A stretch of 64,000 nt of DNA from Sphingopyxis sp. YF1 (GTDB lineage: Bacteria; Pseudomonadota; Alphaproteobacteria; Sphingomonadales; Sphingomonadaceae), in contig NZ_CP033204.1 in NCBI RefSeq assembly GCF_022701295.1, positions 558,001-622,000 of the forward strand. The letters are read 5' to 3'. The notes below the pieces were generated by a model, which did not search any database, was not told the origin of the DNA, and was given only the letters and a program-made list of their open reading frames with translations. This document shows, piece after piece, positions 36,457-45,105 of this stretch (position 1 is its first letter; each line of letters opens with the position of its first letter). The position numbers and the translations under genes are program-made.

Positions 36457-36624
36457 TTCCCTCTCCCGTCGGGAGAGGGTTGCGAAAGCTTGGCAGCTTG
36501 CTGCCTAGCTGAAGCTGGGTGAGGGGATCGCCGCTGGCGGAACAAGAACCGCCGAAACCCTCATCCAACTGCGCCTGGCCGCTTCGCGGCAAGGCTCCGT
36601 GTCCTTCTCCCGGCGGGAGAAGGA
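36457..36624. repeat. Family-E palindromic repeat
   Basis: TTCCCTCTCCCGTCGGGAGAGGG at the left (core CTCTCCCGTCGGGAGAG) and CTTCTCCCGGCGGGAGAAGG at the right; GCTTGGCAGCTTGCTGCC lies between, as in the unit at 549-664. It fills the gap between two operon genes. Confidence 0.72.
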
Positions 36625-36628
36625 AAGA

Positions 36629-38068
36629 TCAGAAAGCCGGCGCGGCTTTCCAAAAATACCGCCTGAACCCGCGATTCTCGTCATACGCCTTGATGCGGAA
36701 CATCATGCGCAGATCGGCGCCGACGTCGAGCGCGCCCGCCGCAAAATCGGTGAACTCGGTCATCATGCGCCCGCCGCCGACAAAGTCGATATTGCCATAA
36801 TAGCTCGGCGGATCGGGCGAATAGGTGAGCGCGTCGGCGGTCCAGGTCATCACCTTCGCGGGCACCTCGGCGAGCGGATAATCCTCCTGCGTGCCGACCG
36901 CATGGTCGTTGGCGTTGACGCTGACCTCGCTCTTCGGGAATTGCACCGTGCCGGTCTTGGTACAGCGCCCGCCGACGAGGCCCAACACCGCCTTGCGGTT
37001 GCGCCACAGCGCGGTGAGCGCCGTCTTGCTGTCATGCTCGGCGCGCATCCCGCGGTCGAGCGGCAAGAGCCCGCGGTGGAAGAGATATTTGGCGTAGTTG
37101 GTCGATTCGATCCGCCGCGCGAGCCAGCCCGACACGCCGAGCCGCGGCTTCACCGATCCGATGGCGCCGGTGACCTCGAACAGCAGCAGGTCGCAGCCCT
37201 GCCCGAAGCTCGCGAGCAGGATGCGCTCGCCGGCCTTTGCCTTTTCGAGCGCCGCCGCCAGCATCACCAGCGCATGCGCCGCGCCGGCATGGCCGAGGTT
37301 CGCAGCCAGCGTGTCGGCGACCGCGCCCTCGCCGATACCCGCCTTCTTCGCGAGCATCTCGGGCACACCCTTGACCGCGACGGGGACGAGGAAATGGTCG
37401 ATCGCCGCAGCGTCGACGCCGGCTTTCTTGAGCAGCGCCGCGATCGCCGGGGTCATGATCCGCGCGAAACCCTCGTCGCGGACCCAGCGCGCTTCCCAGT
37501 CATAATCATGCGCTTCGCCCGCCTCGCGGAAATGGTCGACGAAATCGACCGTCACGCTGTGGCTCGCGGCGAGCGTCGCGATCGGCGTGCCGGCGCCGAC
37601 GAGCACCGCCGCGGCGGCGTCGCCGCTCGTCATCTCGCGCTCGGACGCGGGTTTGGGCGTGGTGATCTCCGCCGCCGTGACCAACGTCGTGTCGCCGCCG
37701 CCGAGCGCCGCGAGCAACGCCGACGTCGCCGCGCGCTGCGATCCGGCGATGTCGAGCGCGCCAACCGCGTCGGGCAGGTTCAGCGCTTCCTTGACGATGC
37801 CGGCATTCTGGCGGTCGGCAAAGGGCAGGGTGGTCGAGGCGATGACGACGCGCTGCACGGTCGCGCGGTCGATGCCGTCCAATGCATCGCGTGCGGCTTC
37901 CACCGCCATGGTGACGCTGTCCTCGTCCCAGTTGGCGACCGCCTTCTCGCCCTTGGCCAGTCCGCGCAGTCCGCCCGCGAACCAGCCGTTGGTCGCATGG
38001 ATCGCGCTGCGCTGCAGCCGGGTGATCGGCACATAGGCGCCGAACGACAGGATTCCGAAATCGCTCAT
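36629..38068 (-). CDS. HMG-CoA synthase-like protein fused to an OB-fold (DUF35) domain
   Basis: 479 residues. Residues 1-340 are a ketoacyl-synthase-III/HMG-CoA-synthase fold (FGAYVPITRLQR, NWDEDSVTMAVEAARDAL, LDIAGSQRAATSALLAAL, EREMTSGDAAAAVLVG, TLAANLGHAGAA). Residues 380-470 look like a DUF35/OB-fold module (GRCTKTGTVQFPKSE, then VMTWTADALTYSPDPP, IDFVGGGRMM). At the place of the catalytic cysteine there is Ser110 (AGSQRA), and no clear active-site His is seen in VPVAVKGVPEML. The rubredoxin-like zinc knuckle of DUF35 has only one Cys. The protein may be a scaffold or non-classical lyase rather than an HMG-CoA synthase. It overlaps the MaoC gene by four bases. Confidence 0.85.
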   Translation of the reverse strand: MSDFGILSFGAYVPITRLQRSAIHATNGWFAGGLRGLAKGEKAVANWDEDSVTMAVEAARDALDGIDRATVQRVVIASTTLPFADRQNAGIVKEALNLPDAVGALDIAGSQRAATSALLAALGGGDTTLVTAAEITTPKPASEREMTSGDAAAAVLVGAGTPIATLAASHSVTVDFVDHFREAGEAHDYDWEARWVRDEGFARIMTPAIAALLKKAGVDAAAIDHFLVPVAVKGVPEMLAKKAGIGEGAVADTLAANLGHAGAAHALVMLAAALEKAKAGERILLASFGQGCDLLLFEVTGAIGSVKPRLGVSGWLARRIESTNYAKYLFHRGLLPLDRGMRAEHDSKTALTALWRNRKAVLGLVGGRCTKTGTVQFPKSEVSVNANDHAVGTQEDYPLAEVPAKVMTWTADALTYSPDPPSYYGNIDFVGGGRMMTEFTDFAAGALDVGADLRMMFRIKAYDENRGFRRYFWKAAPAF

Positions 38069-38901
38069 GCCGTCTCCGCATAACCGTTGGTGAAGATGAT
38101 CTTGTCGCGCTCGACGACGCGGGCGCGGAAGGCGAGCTTGCCACCTTCCTCGTCCCAGATCGAGGTCTCGATCGTCTCGCCGGGGTAGACCGGCGAGGAG
38201 AAGCGCCCATCGAGCCGCTTCAACCGCGCGGGCTCGTTCGCACAGCGCGCGGCGAGCAATGCCCGGCCGATCACGCCATAGGTCGCGAGTCCGTGCAGGA
38301 TCGGGCCGTCGAAACCCGCGCCCGTCGCAACCGCCGGGTCGATGTGGAGCGGGTTGAGGTCGCCCGACAGGCGATAGATCTGTGCCTGGTTCGCTGCGGT
38401 CGCCAGTGTCACGACGTCGTCGGGCGCGCGGTCGGGCAGGGCATGCGGCACCGGCGCACCCTCGCTCGATCCGCCGAAACCGCCGTCGCCGCGCAGGAAA
38501 GTCACCGCGCGCGAGGTCGCGAGATGCGTGCCGGCGCCGTCGTGGATCTCGCGCGTCACCAGCGCCAGCGCGCCCTTGTCGGCGCCCTTGTCGAACAGCG
38601 CCTCGATCCGCGTCGATCCTATGATCTCTCCCTCGGTTGGCAGGACCGTGTGCAGGATCGTCGACTGTTCGCCGTGCAGCACCTTCTGCCAGGTGGCGCC
38701 GAGCGCGGGGTCGCGCCAGATGAAGCCCGGATAACCCAGCGTCACCGCCATCGTCGGCAGCGCTTTCAGCCGTTCCTCGAACAGAAAGTCGAGTTCGGTC
38801 GCCCCGATGCCGAGCGCGTAGAGCATCGTGTCGCGCCGCGTGAGGGTCTGCCGCGTGACGATCGGCGGCATCGCGAGGAGGGCGTCGGGATTAATGGGCA
38901 T
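38065..38901 (-). CDS. MaoC-like enoyl-CoA hydratase
   Basis: 278 residues, a double hot-dog hydratase like the 2-enoyl-CoA hydratase 2 part of peroxisomal multifunctional enzyme 2. The hydratase-2 motif is in YRLSGDLNPLHIDPAVA followed by GFDGPILHGLATYG (about 185-220), with Asp and His of the catalytic pair visible. It makes (R)-3-hydroxyacyl-CoA, which suits the SDR-type dehydrogenase encoded just upstream. The start at 38901 has AGGA nine bases upstream; 38922 is a possible but less likely start. Confidence 0.9.
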   Translation of the reverse strand: MPINPDALLAMPPIVTRQTLTRRDTMLYALGIGATELDFLFEERLKALPTMAVTLGYPGFIWRDPALGATWQKVLHGEQSTILHTVLPTEGEIIGSTRIEALFDKGADKGALALVTREIHDGAGTHLATSRAVTFLRGDGGFGGSSEGAPVPHALPDRAPDDVVTLATAANQAQIYRLSGDLNPLHIDPAVATGAGFDGPILHGLATYGVIGRALLAARCANEPARLKRLDGRFSSPVYPGETIETSIWDEEGGKLAFRARVVERDKIIFTNGYAETA

Positions 38902-38916
38902 CAGCCCATTCCTCTT

Positions 38917-38998
38917 CGTCACCCTGAACTTGTTTCAGGGTCCATGGCCTGAGGTCGAAATGTCGGGCCATGGATGCTGAAACAAGTTCAGCATGACG
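38917..38998. repeat. Palindromic repeat (family G)
   Basis: GTCACCCTGAACTTGTTTCA and TGAAACAAGTTCAGCATGAC are the outer arms; TCCATGGCC and GGCCATGGA are inner arms. Only copy in the window. Confidence 0.82.
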
Positions 38999-39026
38999 AT
39001 TAAAAAATGTCCGGCCCTGCGGCATC

Positions 39027-39941
39027 TTAAATCGGATCATAGCCGAAGACATCCCCCGAGCGCTCGGCCGGATCGGCGAAGCTGCCGCGGAAAGCGGGGA
39101 GCATTTCGTCGGCGATCGCCTGCGGCGTCCAGCCCTCATTCTTCTGCATCGACCGGATCGGGCGCGGCTTCGAAAAGAGGAAAATCTCGTTCTTGCGCAC
39201 GCCGAAGATCTGGTTCGACACTTCCTGCGACGCGTCGCTCGCGAGGAAGGCGACCAGCGGCGCGATCTTGTCGGCGGTCATCGTCTTCATGCGCTCGATG
39301 CGCAGCGCCTCGGCCTCGTTGGTCGCGGGGATCGTCGCGATCAGGCGGCTCCACGCGAAGGGCGCGATGCAGTTGGAGCGCACTCCGGCGCGCGCCATGT
39401 CGAGCGCGATCGACTGCGACAGGCCGACGATGCCCAGCTTCGCGGCCGAATAATTGGCCTGGCCGAAATTGCCGATCAGCCCGCTGGTCGAGGTGAAGTG
39501 GATGAAGCTGCCCGAACCCTGGTCGCGGAAATAGGGGGTCGCCGCCTTCGACACGTTGAAACAGCCGTTCAAGTGAACGTCGATCACCGCGTTCCAGTCC
39601 TCATGGCTCATCTTGTGCCAGATGCGATCGCGCAGGATGCCGGCATTGTTGACCACCGCGTCGATGCGGCCGAAGTTCTGCACCGCATCCTCGATGATGC
39701 TCGCCGCACCCTTGGGGTCGGCGACGCTGGCGCCGTTCGCCATCGCCTTGCCGCCCGCGGCCTTGATGTCGTTCACCGTTTCCTGCGCGGGCGACAGGTC
39801 GGCGCCTTCGCCTTCGGCCGTGCCGCCCAGATCGTTGACCACGACCGATGCGCCTTCCTTCGCGCACAGCAGCGCGATTTCGCGCCCGACGCCGCGTCCC
39901 GCGCCCGTGACTGCGACCACCTTGCCGTCCAGCATGCCCAT
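39027..39941 (-). CDS. SDR-family 3-hydroxyacyl-CoA dehydrogenase (17-beta-HSD4-like)
   Basis: 304 residues. The Rossmann motif TGAGRGVGREIA is near the N-terminus, VVNDLGGTAEGEG is the form seen in the dehydrogenase part of peroxisomal multifunctional enzyme 2, NNAGIL is present, and the catalytic Ser-Tyr-Lys lie in STSGL...YSAAK. It should oxidise the (R)-3-hydroxyacyl-CoA from the MaoC hydratase. First gene of the seven-gene operon, divergent from the IclR gene. The start at 39941 follows AGGAG; a second Met is two codons later. Confidence 0.93.
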   Translation of the reverse strand: MGMLDGKVVAVTGAGRGVGREIALLCAKEGASVVVNDLGGTAEGEGADLSPAQETVNDIKAAGGKAMANGASVADPKGAASIIEDAVQNFGRIDAVVNNAGILRDRIWHKMSHEDWNAVIDVHLNGCFNVSKAATPYFRDQGSGSFIHFTSTSGLIGNFGQANYSAAKLGIVGLSQSIALDMARAGVRSNCIAPFAWSRLIATIPATNEAEALRIERMKTMTADKIAPLVAFLASDASQEVSNQIFGVRKNEIFLFSKPRPIRSMQKNEGWTPQAIADEMLPAFRGSFADPAERSGDVFGYDPI

Positions 39942-40007
39942 GCGACTCTCCTGTGTTTCCGCGGCCCGCGGCCGAATGCTGATCCGGCTAGTTGAGCTTT
40001 GCCCGAT

Positions 40008-40029
40008 ATTCAATATAAAGAATTTGAAT
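40008..40029. promoter_or_regulatory. Likely IclR operator between the divergent promoters
   Basis: ATTCAA at 40008-40013 and TTGAAT at 40024-40029 are perfect inverted half sites ten bases apart, in an AT-rich island (39998-40045) that stands out in this GC-rich DNA. It lies 66 bases before the SDR start and 25 bases before the iclR-type start, so one dimer could control both. Confidence 0.5.
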
Positions 40030-40054
40030 TTCATATTTGTGAAAAGAGGTGCGC

Positions 40055-40783
40055 GTGGCGGGTGAGGTTCGATCGGTTTCGCAGGCGTTCGCGGTGCTGC
40101 GCCTGCTCGCCGACAATGCGCCGATGACGCTGTCCGACATCGGCCGGTCGCTCGGCCTCGGCGCCTCCTCCTGCTTCAACCTGCTCGGGACGCTGGTCGC
40201 CGAGGGCGCTGTGGTGCGCGACGCGCCGGGCAAGCGTTATCGCCTCTCCGACGGCTGGGCGCAGGCGGGGCTGCTGCGCGACGGCGACGCGCGGCGGATG
40301 GTTGACCGGCTGCGTCCGTTGATGATGCGTTTCGCGCAGGCGCAGGGCGTGACCGCGGGCCTGTGGCAGGTCGCCTCGCGCGACCGGCTGCACCTCGTTG
40401 CGCACGCTGAAAGCAATGCGGTGCTGCGCATCCACCTCGCGCAGGGGCAGCGCCAGCCGCTCGGCGGCGGCGCGGTCGGGCGCGCGATCGCCGCGGCGCA
40501 GGCGCCCGGTGCCGAAGAGGTCGCGCGGCGCTTCGCCGCGGTGCGCTGGGAAAAGCCGATCGCCTTCGCCGACTATGCCGCGCAGGTCGAGGTCGCTGCC
40601 CGCGCGGGGTTTGCGCTCGACGAAGGCTATACGCATATCGGCATCTGGACGCTCGCGGCGGCGGTGCCGCAGCGCAGCGACTATTGCCTCTCGGCCAGCT
40701 TTTTTGCGGGATCGCGCACCGCCGCCGAAGTGACGGCGCTGGGTCAGGCGCTGGTCGCGCTGGCGGAGACGGCGGGCGGTTAG
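40055..40783 (+). CDS. IclR family transcriptional regulator
   Basis: 242 residues. The N-terminal winged helix (AFAVLRLLADNAPMTLSDIGRSLGL, then CFNLLGTLVAEGAV) binds DNA; the C-terminal GAF-like effector domain follows from about residue 75 and ends FAGSRTAAEVTALGQALVA. Position and orientation make it the likely regulator of the acyl-CoA operon on the other strand, with a CoA thioester or the free acid as effector (inference). The GTG at 40055 has AGAGG five bases before it. Its stop overlaps the stop of the convergent TlpA gene by four bases. Confidence 0.87.
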   Translation: MAGEVRSVSQAFAVLRLLADNAPMTLSDIGRSLGLGASSCFNLLGTLVAEGAVVRDAPGKRYRLSDGWAQAGLLRDGDARRMVDRLRPLMMRFAQAQGVTAGLWQVASRDRLHLVAHAESNAVLRIHLAQGQRQPLGGGAVGRAIAAAQAPGAEEVARRFAAVRWEKPIAFADYAAQVEVAARAGFALDEGYTHIGIWTLAAAVPQRSDYCLSASFFAGSRTAAEVTALGQALVALAETAGG

Positions 40784-41364
40784 ACGCCGGCTTCGGCGAG
40801 CAGCGCCCTGGCCTCCTTGCCCTGCCAGTCGATCGCGCCGACGATCCGCCAGACCTCGCGCCCCTCGGCATCGTAGAGGATGCTCGTCGGCAACGCGCTG
40901 TTATAGGCATCCAGCAGATGATTATCGGGATCAAGATAGGGCTGAAGCGCTTTCAGTTTCGCCTTCTGAAACCACGGATCAACGACCTCGGCGCCCTGCA
41001 GGTCCTGTGCGACCGCGATCACGGTCAGCCGTTCGCCGCTCGTCGCAGCGAGCTTGTCGAGCGTCGGCATTTCGACGACGCACGGCACGCACCAGGTCGC
41101 CCACAGATTGACGAGCAGCGGCTTGCCGCGAAAGGCGGCGAGCGTCAGCGGCGCGTCGTCGGGACCGCGAAAGCGCGCGTCCGGCGCCGGCTTGCCCGCC
41201 TGGCTGCGGTCGAGCTGATAATGGAAGTCTTCGACACCCCGTCCGGACCTGGCTTGCGCGTCCGAAACATTTGCTTGGTTCGCGCCCGCTTGCTCCCCGG
41301 CGGCCTTTTCCCTATCGCAGCCCGCGATCGATCCGGCCAGCAGCACGGCGAGGATCATGGACAT
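40780..41364 (-). CDS. TlpA/ResA-like thioredoxin-fold lipoprotein
   Basis: 194 residues. A short lipoprotein signal ([14 protein letters not shown], lipobox IAGC) anchors it to a membrane facing the periplasm. The thioredoxin domain has [17 protein letters not shown] with the redox pair CVPC, and the cis-proline region LPTSILYD. Such proteins reduce disulfides, for example in cytochrome c maturation. The start at 41364 (or 41358) is only 19 bases from the divergent argH start, so the promoters must overlap or lie in coding DNA. The longer upstream extension in this frame is antisense to argH. Confidence 0.87.
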   Translation of the reverse strand: MSMILAVLLAGSIAGCDREKAAGEQAGANQANVSDAQARSGRGVEDFHYQLDRSQAGKPAPDARFRGPDDAPLTLAAFRGKPLLVNLWATWCVPCVVEMPTLDKLAATSGERLTVIAVAQDLQGAEVVDPWFQKAKLKALQPYLDPDNHLLDAYNSALPTSILYDAEGREVWRIVGAIDWQGKEARALLAEAGV

Positions 41365-41383
41365 CGAATTCAGGACGCGGCGA

Positions 41384-42781
41384 ATGGCGGATTCTCCAGG
41401 CAGCAACAGCATGTGGGGCGGTCGCTTCGGTGGCGGACCCGCCGCGATCATGCAAGAGATTAACGCATCGATCCCGGTCGACCAGCGATTGTGGGAAGAA
41501 GATATCGCCGCCAGTCGCGCGCACGCGGCGATGCTCGGCGCTGCGGGGATCATCTCGATCGACGACGCGGCAAGGATCGACACCGGCCTTGCGCAGGTCG
41601 CGGCCGAATATGCGGCGAACGGCGTGCCGATCGACCTCAGCCTCGAAGACATCCACATGACGGTCGAATCGCGGCTCAAGGAAATCGTCGGCGAACCCGC
41701 CGGGCGCCTCCACACCGCGCGTTCGCGCAACGACCAGGTCGCGACCGACTTCCGTCTGTGGACGCGCACCGCGATGACGCGCATCGATGCCGGATTGAAG
41801 GCACTCCAGTCAGCGCTGCTCGCGCGCGCCGACGAACATGCGGACAGCATCATGCCCGGCTTCACGCACCTCCAGGTCGCGCAGCCGGTGACGCTCGGCC
41901 ATCATCTGCTCGCCTATGTCGAAATGTTCGGTCGCGATCGCGGGCGTTTCCGCGATGCGCAGCGCCGCCTCAACGAATCGCCGCTCGGCGCCGCCGCACT
42001 GGCGGGCACAGGCTTCGCGATCGATCGCCACGCAACCGCCGCCGCGCTCGGTTTCGACCGGCCGATGGCGAACAGCATCGACGCGGTGTCCGACCGCGAC
42101 TTCGCGCTCGAATTCTGCGCCTCGGCGTCGATCGCGGCGATCCACCTGTCGCGTCTTGCCGAAGAGGTAGTGATCTGGGCCAGCCAGCCCTTCGGCTTCG
42201 TCAGCCTGCCCGATGCGTGGTCGACCGGCAGCTCGATCATGCCGCAAAAGCGCAACCCCGACGCCGCCGAACTGGTGCGCGGGCGCGCGGGGCTGCTGCT
42301 CGGCGCCTTCCAGCGGCTGTCGGTGATCGTGAAGGGGCTGCCGCTCACTTATTCAAAGGATCTCCAGGACGACAAGGAGACGGTGTTCGGTGCCTTCGAC
42401 GCGCTCGCGCTGTCGCTCGCGGCGATGACCGGCATGGTCGAAACGCTGACCTTCCGCACCGACCGCATGCGCTCGCTCGCGGCGTCGGGCTATTCGACCG
42501 CGACCGACCTCGCCGACTGGCTGGTCCGCGAGGCGGGGGTGCCGTTCCGCGACGCGCACCATATCGTCGGCGCCTGCGTGAAACGATCCGAAGAGCTTGG
42601 CGTTGAACTGTCGGCACTGCCGCCCGCCGACGCCGCGGCGATCCATGCTGCGGTCACACCCGCGGCGCTCGCGGCGCTCACCGTCGAGGCGTCGGTCGCC
42701 AGCCGCACCAGCTATGGCGGGACGGCGCCCGAACGGGTAAGACAGGCCGTCGCCGCGGCCCGCGCCGCGCTGGAGGAATGA
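41384..42781 (+). CDS. argH: Argininosuccinate lyase
   Basis: 465 residues. It splits argininosuccinate into arginine and fumarate, the last step of arginine synthesis. The fumarase/aspartase signature is [16 protein letters not shown], with [10 protein letters not shown], the THLQ segment and [20 protein letters not shown] region (given as [15 protein letters not shown]) before it. The start at 41384 has AGGACG eight bases upstream; an in-frame ATG at 41357 would overlap the divergent gene. First gene of argH-lptM-lysA, an arrangement found in many proteobacteria. Confidence 0.97.
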   Translation: MADSPGSNSMWGGRFGGGPAAIMQEINASIPVDQRLWEEDIAASRAHAAMLGAAGIISIDDAARIDTGLAQVAAEYAANGVPIDLSLEDIHMTVESRLKEIVGEPAGRLHTARSRNDQVATDFRLWTRTAMTRIDAGLKALQSALLARADEHADSIMPGFTHLQVAQPVTLGHHLLAYVEMFGRDRGRFRDAQRRLNESPLGAAALAGTGFAIDRHATAAALGFDRPMANSIDAVSDRDFALEFCASASIAAIHLSRLAEEVVIWASQPFGFVSLPDAWSTGSSIMPQKRNPDAAELVRGRAGLLLGAFQRLSVIVKGLPLTYSKDLQDDKETVFGAFDALALSLAAMTGMVETLTFRTDRMRSLAASGYSTATDLADWLVREAGVPFRDAHHIVGACVKRSEELGVELSALPPADAAAIHAAVTPAALAALTVEASVASRTSYGGTAPERVRQAVAAARAALEE

Positions 42782-42782
42782 C

Positions 42783-43046
42783 ATGAGCGCATCGCGCAAC
42801 CTCGCCTTGTCGGCGCTGACCGGAGCCCTGCTGCTCGGATCGCTCGGTGCCTGCGGCAAGAAGGAAGATCTGAAGCCCGCGGCCGGTGACCCGGCGCCGC
42901 CGCTGCCCGTCGGGGCAAAAAGGCAACCGACCACGGAGGAGCTCACGACGCCTGACGCGCAGGCCCGACCCGCGCGCAGCGACGAACTTCTCAAACGGTC
43001 CGAACGCCGCGAACCCGACGATTTTGATTTGCCCCCTCCGGGCTGA
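42783..43046 (+). CDS. lptM: LptM-like small lipoprotein
   Basis: 87 residues. Lipoprotein signal with the Cys in LGACGKKEDL, the usual GxKGxL-type start of the LptM (YifL) family, then a Pro-rich charged tail ending DFDLPPPG. In E. coli LptM helps the LPS-transport protein LptD fold. Here the family assignment rests on the lipobox sequence and on the place between argH and lysA. The ATG starts one base after the argH stop. Confidence 0.8.
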   Translation: MSASRNLALSALTGALLLGSLGACGKKEDLKPAAGDPAPPLPVGAKRQPTTEELTTPDAQARPARSDELLKRSERREPDDFDLPPPG

Positions 43047-43064
43047 GTTTCAGGACTTTCTCCC

Positions 43065-44324
43065 ATGAACCATTTCGACCTTCGTGACGGCGTGATGCAC
43101 GCCGAAGATATTCCGCTGCCGCGTATCGCCGAGGAAATCGGCACCCCCGTCTACGTCTATTCGCGCGCGACGCTCGAACGCCATGCGCAGGCGTTTCGCG
43201 ACGGGCTGAAGGATGTGCCGAAGAAGCACCTCGCCTTCGCGATCAAGTGCAACCCCAACCTCGGCGTGCTGCGCGTGCTGGCGCGGCAGGGGTACGGCGC
43301 CGACGTCGTCTCGGGCGGCGAGCTCGAACGCGCGCTCGCGGCGGGCATGGCCGCCGAAGACATCGTCTTTTCGGGCGTCGGCAAGACGCGCGCCGAGCTG
43401 GCGCTCGGCCTCGACCGCGGCATCGGCCAGTTCAACATCGAGCATGAGCCCGAAGGGGTGGCGCTCGCCGAAATTGCGCTCGCCAGGGAAATGACCGCGC
43501 CGGCGGTGCTGCGCGTCAATCCCGATGTCGATGCCGGAACCCATGCCAAGATCTCGACCGGCAAGGCTGAGAACAAGTTCGGCGTCGGCATCGACGTCGC
43601 GCCCGAAATCTTCGCCCGCCTGTCGGCGCTGCCCGGGCTCAACATGCGCGGCGTCGCGGTCCATATCGGCAGCCAGCTCACCAGCCTCGCCCCGCTCGAG
43701 GCGGCGTTCGAGCGCGTCGGCCGGCTCGTCGCCGACCTGCGCGCCGCCGGGCACAGCATCACCCATGTCGACCTCGGCGGCGGCCTCGGCGTGCCGTACA
43801 AGGATGGCGACAACCCGCCGAGCCCGGCCGAATATGGCGCGATGGTCGCGCGCGTGACCCGCGACTGGGACGTGACGCTGATGTTCGAACCCGGCCGCGT
43901 CATCGCGGGCAACACCGGCGTGCTGCTGACCGAGGTGCTGTGGGTCAAGCCCGGCGTGACGCATCCCTTCGTGATCGTCGATGCCGCGATGAACGACCTC
44001 GCGCGCCCCGCGCTTTACGACGCCTACCATGATTTCGTCGCGGTGAAGCCGTCGGGCGAGCAGATGACCGCGTCGATCGTCGGCCCGGTATGCGAGACCG
44101 GCGACACCTTCGCGCGCGACCGCGTGACCGACAAGGTCGAGCCGGGTGATCTCGCGGTGTTCCGGACCGCGGGCGCCTATGGCGCGACGATGGCGTCGAC
44201 CTACAACAGCCGCAGCCTCGTCCCCGAGGTGCTCGTCGACGGCGACCGCTATGCCGTCGTCGCCGACCGGATCGCCGCGGGCACGATCATGGCCGCCGAG
44301 CGCGTGCCCGACTGGATCGACTGA
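43065..44324 (+). CDS. lysA: Diaminopimelate decarboxylase
   Basis: 419 residues, a PLP-dependent fold III enzyme making L-lysine from meso-diaminopimelate. The PLP lysine is in LAFAIKCNPN (Lys61). HIGSQL, the glycine loop DLGGGLGVPY, EPGRVIAGNTG and the active-site Cys in GPVCETGDTFA are all present. Third gene of the argH-lptM-lysA unit; the siroheme enzyme gene begins four bases after the stop. Confidence 0.97.
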   Translation: MNHFDLRDGVMHAEDIPLPRIAEEIGTPVYVYSRATLERHAQAFRDGLKDVPKKHLAFAIKCNPNLGVLRVLARQGYGADVVSGGELERALAAGMAAEDIVFSGVGKTRAELALGLDRGIGQFNIEHEPEGVALAEIALAREMTAPAVLRVNPDVDAGTHAKISTGKAENKFGVGIDVAPEIFARLSALPGLNMRGVAVHIGSQLTSLAPLEAAFERVGRLVADLRAAGHSITHVDLGGGLGVPYKDGDNPPSPAEYGAMVARVTRDWDVTLMFEPGRVIAGNTGVLLTEVLWVKPGVTHPFVIVDAAMNDLARPALYDAYHDFVAVKPSGEQMTASIVGPVCETGDTFARDRVTDKVEPGDLAVFRTAGAYGATMASTYNSRSLVPEVLVDGDRYAVVADRIAAGTIMAAERVPDWID

Positions 44325-44328
44325 CGCG

Positions 44329-45096
44329 ATGGAACAGTTTCCCCTCTTCCTGAACCTTCGCGGCCGCACGGTCGTGCTGGTCGGGGAAGGGGAGGCTGCC
44401 GACGCCAAGGCGCGACTGATCGTGCGCGCGGGCGGCCGCATCGTTCCCGCGTGGGAAGCCGGCGCGACGATCGCCTTCGTCGCGCTCGACGATGCGGACG
44501 AAGCGCGCGCCGCCGCCGATGCGCTGCGCGCGCGCGGCTTGCTCGTCAACGTCGTCGACCGCCCCGCGCTGTGCGATTTCACCACGCCCGCGATCGTCGA
44601 CCGCGCGCCGGTCACGATCGCGATCGGCACCGGCGGCGCCTCGGCGGGGCTTGCCAAGGCGGTGCGTCAGCGGATCGAGGCGCTGCTGCCGGCGCGTCTC
44701 GGCGCGCTCGCATCGGCGCTCCACGCCGCGCGCGCCGCGATGACGGTGCGCTGGCCCGCCGCCGCCGACCGCCGCCGCGCGATCGATGCCGCGCTGGCGC
44801 CGGGCGGCGCGCTCGACCCGCTCGACGCGGCCGCCGCCGATAGCGTCGGTGACTGGATTTCCGGGGACGCTGCGGTCGCGGGCGATCGCCTCGAAACGGT
44901 TCGCCTGACCAGCACCGATCCCGACGATCTCACCCTCCGCGCGGCGCGATTGCTCGGCGAGGCCGATCACGTCTTTCACCGCGCCGATGTTCCCGCCGCG
45001 ATCCTTGCCCGCGCGCGCGCCGATGCGGTGCGTCACGTCGCCGAAGCGCCGCCGGCCGATCCGCCCGCGGGCCTGTCGCTCTGGCTGTCGCTCTGA
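44329..45096 (+). CDS. Precorrin-2 dehydrogenase / sirohydrochlorin ferrochelatase (Met8/CysG-N type)
   Basis: 255 residues. It matches the N-terminal half of CysG: FPLFLNLRGRTVVLVGEGEAADAKARLIVRAG holds the NAD-binding strand (core VVLVGEGEAADAKARLI), and the TTPAIVDRAPVTIAIGTGGASAGLAK segment (core VTIAIGTGGASAGLAK) is diagnostic. It oxidises precorrin-2 and may insert iron to give sirohaem for sulfite and nitrite reductases. The methyltransferase half is absent, so it must be encoded elsewhere. No cysI/cysH genes are adjacent. It may be co-transcribed with lysA. Confidence 0.88.
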   Translation: MEQFPLFLNLRGRTVVLVGEGEAADAKARLIVRAGGRIVPAWEAGATIAFVALDDADEARAAADALRARGLLVNVVDRPALCDFTTPAIVDRAPVTIAIGTGGASAGLAKAVRQRIEALLPARLGALASALHAARAAMTVRWPAAADRRRAIDAALAPGGALDPLDAAAADSVGDWISGDAAVAGDRLETVRLTSTDPDDLTLRAARLLGEADHVFHRADVPAAILARARADAVRHVAEAPPADPPAGLSLWLSL

Positions 45097-45105
45097 AGCG
45101 CGCGG

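Noticed and set aside
44329..45096. Truncated cysG
   Set aside because: The size and full NAD-binding and dimer segments fit the stand-alone Met8-type enzyme that is normal in alphaproteobacteria.
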